Origin: Trileptium ribeirensis
Lineage: Eukaryota > Nematoda > Enoplea > Enoplida > Thoracostomopsidae
Assembly (NCBI GenBank): GCA_030248225.1
Contig: JASANE010003284.1
Location: forward strand, 1 to 64,000
Length of the DNA stretch: 64,000 bases
Direction: 5' to 3'
The position numbers and the translations under genes are program-made. Positions 12,031 through 24,858 of this stretch are shown piece by piece; position 1 is the stretch's first letter, and every line of letters begins with the position of its first letter. The notes beneath the pieces were generated by a model, which worked only from the letters and a program-made list of their open reading frames with translations, made no database searches and was not told the DNA's origin.

Positions 12031-14819
12031 TTGGGCATCAGCAGGCCGTGAAATTGTTCAGCTCCGGTTGGTATCGAACAGTGCGGCCGGCGGACCACCC
12101 CAAGATTAATTTTGCAAAATTTTTGTGTGAAATTTCTTAAAAATCAAAAATTTTCGGTGCTGATTATGCTGGAATTTTTTATTGCTCATAGCAAGTCTTC
12201 AAATATCATTAATAAATATGCGCCACACATTATTCAATATGCATTCATACACTTGTATTGAGATAACGTTATGTTTCGCCATCATAAACTTAAAATATGT
12301 GTTATTTCAGTGATGGTACTTTTTTGTTTAAGTCTTTAGGTACTTGTCAACAATGTTTGCTACATATAAGAGCTAAAACATCTACAATGCAACAGAAAAC
12401 AAATACATTAATATGCACAAACTGCAAGCGTCACAGCAACTAGTCAGAAAAATCTTCGTTCAAAGAAATGATATAATTTTTTTACGTAAAAAATAAGATA
12501 GCAACAGCAGCATAACGTATGTTGTCCTGCTCGTGCTTGCAACACCTGCTGCTCAGAATAATGGCCGGCTTACCCGGGAAAAAGCCAGCGGCCGCGTCGA
12601 AGCTAGGTCGGCCTTTATATGGTCATTCGTGAAAAAAATTGATGAATAGAAGATATAAACCCTTGTTGCATGTAATCTCAGCTCCGAAAAAATACTGTAT
12701 CGTTAAGACTTAAATAACTGTATGCTAAAAGTACTGTTGCTTAAGGTGTTTGATTGTGGATTTAAATCTTAAAAGAGGATGATACGATCATTATGTAGAA
12801 TAAAAACAGCAAAGCCATTACGTTTCAATCTATCAAAACAACTAAACGCAGTTACTTTAACTAAGTTCAACAAGAAAAAAAATTTGTTAACACAATCCTA
12901 AGAAAAAGTCTTAAAAAGGATCGAAACTGGAAGAAAACAAACATGGCAAACCTGTGCAGCGTCGAAAACCTAAACAGGAAATCTATACAATACCCTGAGC
13001 AACGCTCTATCATATCAACACATCTGGTTGAAAAGGATGAGAAACTACGTTACAAAGTATATATGCAGATGATTCATTTCGCTTTGGTTGTTGTGTGAAG
13101 GGTTTTTTATTTGATGTCTGAAATTTTCGCGTTCATAGAATTACAAGCACTAGATGGGGATAGAAAAGGATAACGAATACATCTCTTAAATTTTCACCAT
13201 GTAATATGTCTGGCTATGCGCTCGTTTCCTCTGTTGAAAAAATTAATGGAGAACCAATAACGTTTAATCAAAAGCATTATCCTTCGATGACATATGTACT
13301 ATATAGGTTACATATGAGCGCGGAATAAAGATGGAATTCGGATAGAGTTTTGCTGCCCGACCTGACAACAATGTCAGCCCATCCCCACTTTGTTTCTTTT
13401 TTAAATCACATAATATTCTACAAAATCTAAGACGAGCATGGTTCAATACAAGTCTTCTTTTACATAGGTTGTTTAATCGCTTCGTATATTTTTCTGCTGA
13501 TAGTAATAAAATTTGATGTTAATAGCGCAAAAATAATTTTTGTAAATATAATAATGCGGAATACGACTTTGTAAATATCTACTTACAATTATCTGTTTAA
13601 TAGTTAGATTGATGCGATGGTAAGTGGGCCTGAAATGAACAAATGTTATGCTGTGTTTAAATACAACTTAAGTGCTGCAAAGCCCATCACCCTCCCTGGT
13701 TACATTTGCGGTGCTGAGGATTAGAAGGCCTCGACATAAAAATGACGATAGAATTAATTCACAAAGCCAACATAGCGAACCGAGGCCCACCTCCCCCCAC
13801 CCAGTACAAATTTAACCAAATTTCCATATCCAAAAGCTTTATAATTAATAATGATATTTAATGAATCAACAACGTAATATAAAACACAACAAATGCATGA
13901 GAAATAATTTTAGCGGGTATCAGTTCAGTCCCAACTGAAGCGCAAAGCTGTACGCGAAGATACAACCAGTAAAAAATGTTAAAAAGCATCCAGAAGCTAT
14001 TGGGTTATCAGAAGCAAAAAACTGTAATTTTTCGAAGAATGTTCCATAGGATTGTCGAACCGAATCAACTCACCACAACAATCGTAGTAAACGCATTGAT
14101 TAAACTGATGCTTTGTTGAATATTATATAATTATAAATAAGAACAAGCTACCCTGTCGGAAACACATACTATGTGTCAAGAACTTTCGTTTCACAACGAA
14201 AAAGTTTTCTTCTTAAAAGAAGAATGTCACAGCAGTCATGTTGCTATTAACAATAGAATTTATGCGCCTGTACTACATATAGTTACTTAAATATTAACTT
14301 TACGACGGTTCAACATAATATATGGTTTTTGAAACATGTCAAATTATTTGACTTCAGCGTTTGCGAATATGCTGTCTATGAAATAGCATTAATGTAATTC
14401 AGACCTGGTAAAGTTGATAATATAATTTTCGATGTCATCAATTCTCGGAATTCCTAAATGTTTTGATCTCAATTGTAGTCAACAAATCCGAGACGTTTGC
14501 TGCATGCCATTTTTGCCTGGCATGCAGACTCCAGTGGTCGGGTCTGAAAAGGCTTTCATGACTATAAGAGATTCGTGCAGTGCAGTGCAATTAAAGCTGT
14601 AATGCACACTCTGACAGAAGGTGAAATCAATGTCACAGCCTGACGGCTGTGACAAAAATAACAGTTTGTTTAATTCTAATGTGTGAAAATAAAACAGTCA
14701 ACATTGTTTTAATTATTATGTATGTACATAAATATGTTATTTATTACCTGATTGTAAAAGTATCTACGTATATATACATGGGCGGGGACATTTGTACATT
14801 TTATTTTAATGTTTTTCAG
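12031..14819. other. No gene recognised
   Basis: AT-rich DNA. Open frames such as 13264-13446 (minus) and 14649-14909 (plus) have no recognisable domain, and the latter runs into the hAT copy that starts at 14828. Confidence 0.45.
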
Positions 14820-14827
14820 CTGGTAAG

Positions 14828-15935
14828 CAGAGAATGGCCGGAACCGAAATTTACCGGAACCGTCCATTTAAACTGGATTCGGAACTTGGTCTTCGAAATT
14901 TATATATAGTAAAACAGATGAAGGAAGAAATGAAGGTATAGTGGATGTAAAATGCATTAAAAATAACTTTTACATTAAACTTAATGTATTGCGATGGCAT
15001 TATTGCCTTTCCGAAACCTTAAAGAGACTGAGCACGCTAATAATGTTTATTTATCGATCGATATGTCGGTTTTTGGACACCCAGAGCGAAAATTGCCTTC
15101 CACTATACACATTGCGTATGCTGCGTCAAATTGAATGTGCTTATAACGCTTGGAGTGTAGAATACACACTTTCGCTCTGTTTCCAGTCGTCTCCCTTTAC
15201 TACACATACGTATGTTAAATGTTCTTCTGTATGAAAGTTGAAATTATTGGTTTAAATGATTCTAAGAGAAAATAATATATAGAAGGTAATTGTCTGATCA
15301 GTGGTCAGAGGCACTGTTTAGGAGCGTTGGACAAACAGTACCAGTCAGTTAGATGATAATGATGATAACTTTCGAATTAGAGTGCTGTAAATAAGACAAA
15401 CTAATGCTGCTCGCATAGTTTCAATAAATAAAGTTCATTGCCAAGAGAGCAGTTTCTGTCTGCGTTGCAGATAACGTTAGTTTACTTCAACTTAGGCTGG
15501 TGCTTGACGCAATTTATGTTAGCCCAGCATACGCTAAGTACTTCTACGTAAGCCATACTCTGTTACCGAGTTGGACCGGTTTAATTCCAACGTACCCCGC
15601 AGACTGCTGAATGTGTAAAATACATAGCTGCTACAAGCATCGACCTGGCTTTGATTTGTTAACAAACTCCTACAGGTTATTATGAAAAATTCCTACTGAC
15701 ATTATGTGCCCTACTTACGTTTCACACGGCAAATGGCTTAGTTAATATTTTCTTTTGCTTGGTTGTATTGGAGCTTGATCATTATAAAATATGTATTATT
15801 ATGTTTGGATCACAGATGAAGCATAAAATGTGGACAATTTCAAATAAATTTTATAAACCGGCATGGTTTTGCCTTTTGTCGGAACTGCAACCGAAACACG
15901 ATTTTCGCCGTAACCGGAATTCCGGTTACTTCCTG
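14828..15935 (+). mobile_element. Non-autonomous hAT-like element, copy B (1108 bp)
   Basis: Flanked by CTGGTAAG (14820-14827) and CTGGTAAC (15936-15943), a 7-of-8 target-site duplication. The termini are CAGaGAATggCCGGAA and GGTTACTtCCTG, the family's inverted repeat with a few changes. The interior matches copy A throughout, for example in the GTGCCCTACTTA and CACACGGCAAAT blocks. Open frames inside it (14941-15234, 15759-15962) are not conserved in other copies and are not genes. Confidence 0.86.
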
Positions 15936-15943
15936 CTGGTAAC

Positions 15944-18849
15944 ATCTGCCGACCATCTGTAATCAGCTGCGCTGAAAATTCCAAACTTTACCAATACCAC
16001 TGCGCTTCTCACTATCATAATTTCCTGTCGTGTGACACAACCCGGTTTGACCCCACCGACTCGCGGGCGCGCACCATAACCCGATCCGCCCTGCGCCCGA
16101 CCCATTTTTCATCTTTAGTGCGGAACAAAAGAAACAACATGTGGTCGGCCGTTTATATACAATATAACAGTGGCCGAATATAATATATAATTACTGCATA
16201 TACGGTCGAAAGCTGTCTGATGATCCCATTGGCAAGGATGAAATACTTTAATATTAATTAAGTCCACATTCCATTTTGCTTCCACATTTCAGGGTTTTAA
16301 CTGCCCCTGGGTTACTTTCGCATTCCAGAGTATTAATTACTTCAAGGTTACTTCGGCATTGCTGATTAAATGATTAATTATTTCCGGTGATGTATTAATT
16401 ATTGCGGGTTATTGCTTAAACACTTCCGATTCAATGATTAATTACTGTATGATCAATAACCTTATGATAAATTCCCTCCTCAACGAGAGAGGGGTGGGTG
16501 TTTGGCAACACCCCACTTTCTATCTACTGATACCTCTGGCAATAGTTATAACCTAAAATGTTAAGTGACTCCAAACGGCCAAAAAGAAGAAGTTTCCAAT
16601 TTGTGTCGGCTTTGTAAAATGTTAAGTAGAAAATCATGGGTGCAGCTTATATACAAAGCTAGTGAACGCTATTTAAGGAAACTCCGATGGCTCCGTTTCA
16701 ATTATTGAAAAAAATACAGCTTTTTAAAGCTCTATTGATATAAGCAAATAGAAATTTGGTGCTAACAATATTATATTCCGACAAACACGCCAAGCGCACC
16801 ATGCCCGCACCGCACTACCCCCGCCGTGGCCAGCACTTGACGCTTAACTTACGCTGTTTCAGCCCTTTACACGTTGTTAGTGTTAGCCGTGTCTAGAGCA
16901 AATGTTTAAACGTCTTCTATATGGGCAAAACATTCGCCCCACTCTCTAAAACTGTGTTTCAAACTCCCGACCGTTTTATGCTGTATTAAGCTGAGCCATC
17001 TCTGGCTCAGCCATTCCCGATGCCACCGTTTTGTCTGCATCATGTAATTACGTTGTTACAGTTAGTTTATTACGTCCGTGTCAATTTTGCAAATAAATCT
17101 CAAACACTTTCCCCGAAAACCAGATATCACTATCGAACCAAACATTTCGTGTAAATGCGGCACTTCGTTACATTCAAGACATACCCAACAAAAAACGATT
17201 GAGGGCATACGAAGCATTATTTTAACTGCAAATAACATCTCTAGAACGAACTCCTGGACTCCGTGAACATGCACTGATAGAACGGCCATTCCAATACAGT
17301 ACAGTACGCTTATAGTATAGTCGTTGGTACGAAAAAATTTTATTATATAGACATTACTGTATCCATCTTTAATTGAGTTTATACAATTTAACCTGTTAAC
17401 AGCATTTTCGCAACAAGCGCATTTACTATAAGCACAGTCCACTGCACCAAGTGGCCCAATTCATATTTTTTAATTTTTGCATTATCGCTTTGATTGAAAA
17501 CTCAATTTGCCTTTAGCAGTTACTGAAATGAAAAATTGTTCCACTAAATGTTAACCGATAAGCACGGAAGATAAACTGTTTAAATCATCCTGTATACAAA
17601 TTTAGGATGTTATTCAACTATACAGTGACATAAAGCACATAACTATCATTGCAACAATAAACAATTAAATTGCAACAGAAACTTAAAAACCCTACCGATT
17701 ACATAAAAGAACATGCAATAAGAGTGATAGACAGTTTTGTAGAGAGCAGCAGAAAATAACACTTCATACATTAATCGCTGATTTTGTGCAACTTTTTGAA
17801 GAAAACATATATTTGAGCCAAGGTTAGCTGGATCTTTTTTTCAGAACCTACCGATTACAAATTGCAGTTGCCGCCGCAAATCCATGTCGGATTGGATTCA
17901 GTGAGTTTGACATTAAGAGTAGTCAGAAATTCGTACTATAAATTTCAGATACAAAGTTCTGTGGTATTGCGAAGAATTGTGTGTACGCACCACAAAATTT
18001 GAATAATTATTGATCTGTGGTAGACAATGGCGGTGTTCGGAGATAAAATTTCATTTTCCAAGATAATAGAATATTCTATATATATCTCAAGCAAGAGTCA
18101 TACTAGCTAAACTCGAAGACTTACTTCTGTAAAAAAATACAAACATGAATGTTCCATATATACTGACCTTTTATAAAAACTCTGCTTAACGGCTACAAAC
18201 ACATGTTGAGACGTCAATACTTTCAAATAATATACAGAGCCTCAAAGGTTACGATTTCTCAGCGTATTGAAGTCTTAACCAGAACCGCTTGGTAACAACA
18301 GGTAATTGACTACCACGGAGAACATATTTAGGATCTCGGTACTGCTGTCAAACACCACGAGCCATACTATCTTAATTTACAGCATGTGCCGGAAACGACT
18401 TTAGCCTTTGGAGCCCGGTCGTTTCTGTACTGGTACCGTACGTAAAATATACACGCCACTTGATGAAGCTATACGAGAAACCTGGTGCCGTCACGACGTA
18501 TTTATTCTCCAAATTCCAGATTAACCTGAAGACGAGAGCAAGATGAGACAGCATCGCGATGATTACTATTAATCCTTGCTGCGGCATAAGTTTGCTCAAG
18601 ATTATGCAAAATAGGTCAATTTAAAAAAGGAAAGGGTTCAAAGCTGGCTAGAATGTGAACGGTTAGAGCACGCATAATCTCATTTTTATTGACAACGTTA
18701 GCCTGACATGAAGACCGAAATAAAATCTTAAAACACAAATTCGCGAACCCGGTTGAGTAAGCGCCATGATAGGGAGAGCAGAACTAAATAGCTGAACGTT
18801 AAAAGCCACACAATGTCGAACACAAGGATTAAGTGAGCACATTATCTGC
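15944..18849. other. No gene recognised; weak ATTAATTA-containing tandem pattern
   Basis: Between about 16250 and 16450 the motif ATTAATTA-(C/T/A)T(T/G)C recurs near 16255, 16332, 16373, 16393 and 16435, which suggests a degenerate tandem repeat. The largest open frame, on the minus strand at 17062-17442, has several cysteines but no zinc-binding pattern I can assign. Another at 18372-18599 is likewise unassigned. Confidence 0.4.
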
Positions 18850-20130
18850 TATACTGTGTCATTTCACGCTACGATGTCTTTTTGGTCGGCGGTGGGGTAA
18901 AAGTGGATATTTTGGTCTGTAGCACAGAAACGGGCAGGGAACTGGCAAAAATGTTATTTACGTTAGGAAGCCTCATTACTTAGCTATTTTAAACAACAAA
19001 CATTTTTTGGTCTCACCCCCGCCATAAGGGGCTGGACATCCATATAGGTCCCAAATTGACTAATTTTACGACCTGTTTTTTCCGGATAATGGTGTGGCTC
19101 GATCTTGGAAATTATGGCCTTCGTTCTTTTTGTTCAGAATTAGTCAGGTCTACACTACGTTTTTAGTTACACAAATTTCAAATCTACACCAATCCTGGAG
19201 AGTGGGAGCGGCCGACATGGAATGGACCCCATTTTTAACACCCCCCGACCAAATTCTTTTTTTTGGTCATGCGTTACTTATGCACGGTACATACACGTTA
19301 TTCATAGATCATACCTATACCCTAGGTACCTTTTGAAAAAATATTGACCCATTGGGGTATGGTGGAGTTAGTACAACTCTATTAATTTGTCTGTTATGGT
19401 TCATTCCCATGAGGAAGAGAATGGTGAAACGATCTGAGCTCTATCTCACAGCCGACCTGTTGATCTCAGGCTTTAACCCCCCCCCACCGACCACAACCAA
19501 AATTTCGAAAATCGGCCACGTGACGGTAATTCGATGAAATTTCGCGCGCTTAGTGCTTCTAGGATTTTTGAGTGGTTTTGAACGTAAATAAAAAATTTAC
19601 CCCCCCCCTCGACCAAAAGTTACTTCTGGCATTCTAACATGTCTGGCAAAGGGAATATTGTAAATTTTTCGCATAACACTTCCCCCAGGCTAAACTATTG
19701 ATACAAAAGCTACCGTATGACCGCTTCGTTTCCATTTAGTAACAGCTATAAATCGGCACCCCCGCATTTTAGAAGTGATAAGTTCGACCCAAGAATAGGC
19801 ATAATAAGCTTTATTTTTGACATAAGGAGGTCGGCCGAGCCTCATTTTGACCGCGCCGATAGGCTGCACGACATATATTATCACAAGATGAAGGCTAGAT
19901 TGAATCTGGGGCATGCCGGAGGCCATTTTACGTCTGATAGGCTGGCCATCGGGGGGTGGTATTTGGGAAGCTATAGCATCAGAACGGTTAAAAATTTACT
20001 ATAACGACCTAAAATTCGTAATCCTTGACGTTTTTTTGGTCATAGGGAGTAAAATGAAGATAATCGGAGCCAAAAAAGTTATTAGTCATTTTTTCAGAGA
20101 CAAAAGGACATCGTAGCGTGAAATAACCCT
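18850..20130. repeat. Low-complexity repeat region with C/G runs and GACCAAAA motifs
   Basis: Runs of 6 to 10 C or G recur (for example near 19475-19490 and 19600-19610), several next to GACCAAAA or its complement TTTTGGTC (18880, 19005, 19250, 19613). This looks like an old, rearranged repeat. Many overlapping short open frames here are by-products of the composition. Confidence 0.35.
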
Positions 20131-20470
20131 ACTGGATCAATGTTGTCGTGCTGCCCGATGGAAATCATTCAGAAAGGGAACATTGTTTAAGGAGCAGCCA
20201 ACCATTAGCCTATCATAATAACTTGCAGCAGGATTTCTTGTTAAATTAGAGAAAGATGTCCTATTCTTAGGATAGCCAGTCTGCCATTGTTTACACAATA
20301 AATAAAATATATCCTATGTTTTCGCTTATACTTTTCCACACAAATAAATATAGATCCCCGCTAATGTTCGCTGGGAGAGCAAAATAGGAAAGGCAACCCT
20401 AAATGAATAATTACAATTTAGTTTTGTCATCATTCGTAGCAACGTACCAAAGGGGCTCAACATACATCAC

Positions 20471-20586
20471 CCCCAGAAATGACCGTTGCTCGAAAAGGTT
20501 CATAACACTGCATGCACGCTGCTGGCTCGATGTTCGCTCGGTGCTCTTTCGCTCCAAAGGCGATAGTCATTTCTGGCGCTTACTGC
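20471..20586. mobile_element. Short palindromic MITE, CAGTAC family, copy 3
   Basis: Inverted ends CCCAGAAATGACCGTTGCTCG at the left and GCGATAGTCATTTCTGGCGC..ACTG at the right. These match the ends of the copies at 22826 and 23714. The left outer end is degraded. Confidence 0.6.
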
Positions 20587-21029
20587 ACATGCCCATTGCT
20601 TTTTGAACTCAGTCCTCTTTCAGTCCTAAAAGAAATTTGAGCATACTATAAAAATTTTAGAAGGTTTGAGAATATAAATGTTTTGTGACAATATATAAAA
20701 CATGTTTTTCCACAAAATGCACGGCACGGAGCACCCAATCAGCACTGAGAATTCGCATTAAATAAAGAGCTTACAACACATGAAATGTTTTATGTCTTTA
20801 AATTAAATTTTACATCGATAAAAATTGCTACATCCACATAATATCATTAACTATGTACTACTATACACGCGCAGTTCCGATTAGAATATGTGTTATTTGG
20901 TACGTCACCAGGACCAAAAGACTAAGATACGCTGCATCACCGTTGATTATGATATAGCTGTAAACTAAAGCAATGACTCCAACGTACATAATATGTCGTC
21001 AATGGAGTATTGTGGGTACGGTGGATAGA
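20587..21029. other. No gene recognised
   Basis: AT-rich spacer with no supportable feature. Confidence 0.45.
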
Positions 21030-22030
21030 TGACTTACGACGTTACTGCGGCAGCCGGCGGTGGTGCCGCAGCCAGCGGAAAGCGTTCTGTTGGTCCTACG
21101 CTGAAGGACGCTGCCGAAAGTGAAAGCAGAAAAATGAATACTGCGAAAGCAACTGTAAAGACATGACAGCGACAGCGGTAAACCGGGCGATAGTGACTGT
21201 AGTACAGGCGACAGCGATGACAAATTATGAAAGTAGACATAAAGACAATAACGAGTCGGGCAGTGACATTAACAGTGACGATTATCATATTTCGTTGTCC
21301 GATGAGGCCGCACCAGTGCCTGATACTGCACCAAAAACAGTGGGTGGCTTATCCAATCAAATAGCATGTCCAAACGAATTCCAGCTGTAAATCAAATTAA
21401 TATGATCTAGAACGCCATCTTCATGAAAAACAAATAACATTAGCACCAGCACCAGAAGCAGGAACAACAGCCACAACATCCGGCAGCGTTGTCGATGACA
21501 ATGGTAAGCGACCGCAAAAAAGAACCGTTGCAAAATTCGGCAACCGGATAAGTGGAAAATCAATGTCCGAAAGCAAGCCGTTCGAGAGGGCAAGGAACAT
21601 GTCAACCACCTTGTCGCTAACATCAAGGCCACGTCAAACACTACGTTACCCGAACGATAACAATCACTGCCGTTGGGTTCTTTTGATTATCTTGACGATG
21701 ACGACAGATGATTGCTATTCGAACAATATTACTGCCTCGATAGAGCACGAATGTGGATGTACCTGTTCGGCTGCAAGCGCACAGAACCTCGAAAACGTAA
21801 AGTTCTTTAGCTAAGATGCATCACGCGTCATCGTAGTTGGTTAACAGCGGCGAACTTACTATGCCCGCCTGCAAAACTGCGATTTGCTGTGTTTTTGCAA
21901 TACGTTACCATATCGGCTGCGTATTTTCAAAATCCGCAACCCTAGCAGGGCCTACCGCAATACTCATTCGAAAGCACCACAACTGCCCGAACTACTCACG
22001 CACCAGAACCCCGCTATCTGACTCCTAGAG
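21030..22030 (+). pseudogene. Decayed acidic / WK-motif protein of probable transposon origin, copy 1
   Basis: Coding traces lie in the same orientation but in shifting frames. First comes an Ala/Gly-rich start (about 21040-21080), then an acidic stretch with NNESGSDINSDDYHISLSDE (from about 21249). Next is TTATTSGSVVDDNGKRPQKR (about 21460-21530). After a frame change comes RQPDKWKINVRKQAVREGKE (from 21538), then FDYLDDDD and RARMWMYLFGCKR (about 21690-21790), interrupted by stops. From memory, the pattern 'R.P..WK.N..K..R..GKE' after an acidic leader, followed by a segment of charged helices, occurs in a widely dispersed invertebrate protein family found in many copies, which suggests a transposon. 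The exact superfamily is not established. Multiple frameshifts and stops make it a pseudogene. A second remnant of the same type is at 38370-39225. Confidence 0.5.
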
Positions 22031-22825
22031 TTTGTTTTTCAGATAACATTTTTACAGACGAGCACTTTAGAATAACGACCGTTGAATAAAATAATTTATT
22101 TTTGTTTTTTTGTCTTATTTTTGTTGAAAGTTTGTGCAGCTTATCAGGTCAACAGGGTGATGGAAGGCATAGCACCGTGTGCGCTATGTTGCATCTTTAT
22201 CATGCTTAATCTAAGACATGCTACATTCAAAAGTTTAAAGCCAAAAACATGTTTTCTTTAATATCTCTATTATCACAATAAATTTGCTCTCAGCCATTCT
22301 CTAGGTGAGATTCTCGTGGCTGGATGCTCTTCCAGGCGCCACAGAGAACACCGTTGAATCTAGTTTCGTACTGATTTGTCTGAAATATCTACTGTCTAGA
22401 ACTTGGCCATATTGCAACAGCTACACAATTATTATACGTATATAAAATACAAATAATATAACGGTGACGCTGGCAGGAACACCAATAACAAGATTTGAAT
22501 ACATCGTTCATCCAGTTGAGATTGTTTATTGCTTTAAAGTTCTTTATACTCGTCTTCTTCGGGTATGCAGTAAAACAACTTTTGTACGAACAGCGTTACG
22601 TTATCTTAAACAAATTATTTCAATGAAAATGCATTATTACTAAGAATATACTACACAACAAAATAAGTGCCTCGAGTGACAAAATCCCAACCACCGACCA
22701 AATCACTTGAAAACATTGAACTCAATATCCTTAACATCCTCAATTACCTGAAAATGCAGTTTATCAAAAAGATGGAAATCAAGACGTGAATAAACTAATT
22801 CCAGTCACTTGGAAGAAACAATAGC
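22031..22825. other. No gene recognised
   Basis: No supportable feature. Confidence 0.45.
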
Positions 22826-22974
22826 ACAGTACCCGCCAAAATGACTGTCGCTCGCGACTCGCGCGAAATAAATAATTTGTTCTAAAAATAGAATTTTCTA
22901 TTAATTTAAATAGTTGCGAAATCTCCAGCGAGCCACTCGCTCGAAATTCGACGGTCATTTTTGGCGAGTACTGT
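22826..22974. mobile_element. Short palindromic MITE, CAGTAC family, copy 1 (149 bp)
   Basis: The left end ACAGTACCCGCCAAAATGAC and the right end GTCATTTTTGGCGAGTACTGT are inverted repeats that continue inward (CGCTCGCGACTCGCGCG against CGAGCCACTCGCTCG). The element is too short to code. A TA lies just at the right terminus, so Tc1/mariner-type TA insertion is possible, but the left TA is not preserved. Confidence 0.7.
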
Positions 22975-23069
22975 ACTTGATAAAATTACAGGTAATGTTT
23001 TATTTTGAATATTAAAATCAGCAGTTGTAAAAGCCATCACTGCTTATAGGCTCGTCGAATGCTTCTACC

Positions 23070-23520
23070 AGGGAACAAACTGTCATCGAACAAAACAAGT
23101 ATTCTCATGAAAGGCTTGAGGGCCACCCATTACACCAATGAAGTTTTTATAAAGCCCGAATACGCACGATACATGCGTAATCGACTACTTGCCAGCAAAC
23201 AAAGCGAGTGCGATTCGAGAGAGCTCGAAGGCGGTAAGTACAGCCTCAGGATTTGTATAATACATAATATATACCTGAAGTATATGCATGATACATGTGA
23301 TGTGATAAACGATCTTTGGCTGTCATTAAACAGAAGAATGCGATTTATAGAAGGCCAAAGGACCATCAATTACACTAATTGGATTTGTATAAAGCCGAAA
23401 GGCAATCTCAAAAATATTGATATTTTTACAACGACCGAAAGTATCGCAAAACAATATTTGAATTTGTGTAACACCATGATTGACGAACAATCAAGTCTAA
23501 CATTAATTATATATATATAA
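23070..23520 (+). repeat. Two diverged copies of a ~240-bp tandem unit spanning a 153-codon open frame
   Basis: The segment starting GTCATCGAACAAAACAAGTA at 23078 is repeated as GTCATTAAACAGAAGAATGC at 23318, exactly 240 bp later. Matching blocks follow, such as ATTACACCAATGAAGTTTTT against ATTACACTAATTGGATTTGT and ATAAAGCCCGAA against ATAAAGCCGAAA. Because 240 is a multiple of three, the open frame 23059-23520 shows two related protein segments (HYTNEVFIKPE and NYTNWICIKPK). I recognise no domain. The frame may be a by-product of the repeat rather than a gene. It sits between the two MITE copies at 22826 and 23714. Confidence 0.55.
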
Positions 23521-23713
23521 GTCTTATTGATTTGAATATTTTATTCTAAACGAATTAGGAACTGTTAAACCGTTAAATTTTTAAAAAAATTATTAATGTA
23601 AATGTTTTATTAACATTAAGTTTACCTTGTTTCGACAGAACCTTGTATTAATTTTGAATCTAATCTTGAGAAAACGCCCATTTTTTCAAATTTCCTCAAT
23701 AATTTTGTGATAA

Positions 23714-23862
23714 ATAAGCCGCCAAAAAATGAGTGTCACTCGCTCGAAAAATATTTGTCCTAAAAATATAATTTAGTTAATCTTTAATAGTTTCGAAATT
23801 TCGAGAGAGCCGCTCACGCGTGACTCGGTCGCAATTCCACAGTCATTTCCGACGCATACTGT
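23714..23862. mobile_element. Short palindromic MITE, CAGTAC family, copy 2 (149 bp)
   Basis: The right end (reverse complement ACAGTATGCGTCGGAAATGA) and the left end (GCCGCCAAAAAATGAGTGTC) match copy 1. The internal order CACTCGCTCG...TTTCGAGAGAGCCGCTC also matches. The length is the same as copy 1, about 149 bp. Confidence 0.62.
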
Positions 23863-23997
23863 ACATCAAAGTTTGCAAACATATATTTGTGCATAATTAT
23901 AACGTTTTTATATAAAGAAAACCAAATGTCAGAATAGGTATTAAGAGAACTTTAAACTTCGAAATTAAAGTGATCACGTTCGTCATTACGACTAATC

Positions 23998-24858
23998 AAT
24001 GCTTTTTTGCCCTGCAAAAAATTTCGTCCATGCGTTTGCGTGCATTTGCATCTAAACATGTTTGCGTGCGTGCGTGTACGGTTAAAAGCATTTGCGGGTG
24101 TGCGGGTGCAGTTAATTCTGTCGTTGCTGTAGATGATATCCCTATCATCAATGATTTTTATTATTTTGAAAGTTTTGGTTCTTTTCCATTATTTCCCCAA
24201 CCCGCATTTGCCCCAAAATGGTCAGATTAGGGAAATTTTGGTACTTTCGTGATCTCCGAGACCTCCCCTGATCATTTCAACCAAAAATCGAATTTTTAAT
24301 AATTTCGATTTTTGGGTCCCAAGGGTACCTCCTTGGGAAGCCAAAAATTTTTTCTTAAAAATTAGATTATTACCTACCATTCTACGCAGATTGACGAGCT
24401 GAATCGAATTGTGATATTTTAGTGGGATGCAGTAACCGGATCCTAAGTTATGGCCAAAAATATCGGAGGCTGAGAGGCTCAGCAATTGAACAGTTTTTGA
24501 CTATAACTTAGGATCCGATCCCGTTAAAAATATCAGCATGTGATTGGTCACTCGTCAAGCCGCGTCGAATGGTAGGTAAAATGTAATTTTTAAGAAAAAA
24601 ATTTTTGGGTTCCCAAGGGGGGACCCTTGGGAACCAAAAAATCGAAAACTAAAAAAATTCAATTATTTGGCCGAAATGATCAGGTGAGGTCTCGAAGATT
24701 ACAAAACTACGAAAATTTCCCTAATCTTACCATTTTTGCGCAAATGCGGGCTGGGAGGATAATGGAAAAGAACGCACATTTGAATGTATATGCACGGAAA
24801 TGTGTTTAAACGCACATGGGCGCAAACACGTTTCAACGCACACACGCGCAAAAGCATT
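23998..24858. mobile_element. Foldback element: ~860-bp near-palindrome
   Basis: The left arm (about 24180-24468) and right arm (about 24490-24785) are reverse complements over nearly 300 bp with scattered mismatches. Paired landmarks are GGATCCTAAGTTAT (24437) with ATAACTTAGGATCC (24504), ACCTACCATTC with GAATGGTAGGT, GATTAGGGAAATTTT with AAAATTTCCCTAATC, and TTTTCCATTAT with ATAATGGAAAA. Outside these, both ends carry short GCGTTTGCGTG-type repeats in opposite orientation (24030-24110 and 24770-24855). The outermost paired motif is ATGCTTTT..GC at both ends. The centre is near 24472 (CTGAGAGGCTCAG). No transposase is present. The structure resembles foldback elements, which have long arms and repetitive outer ends. 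Confidence 0.82.
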
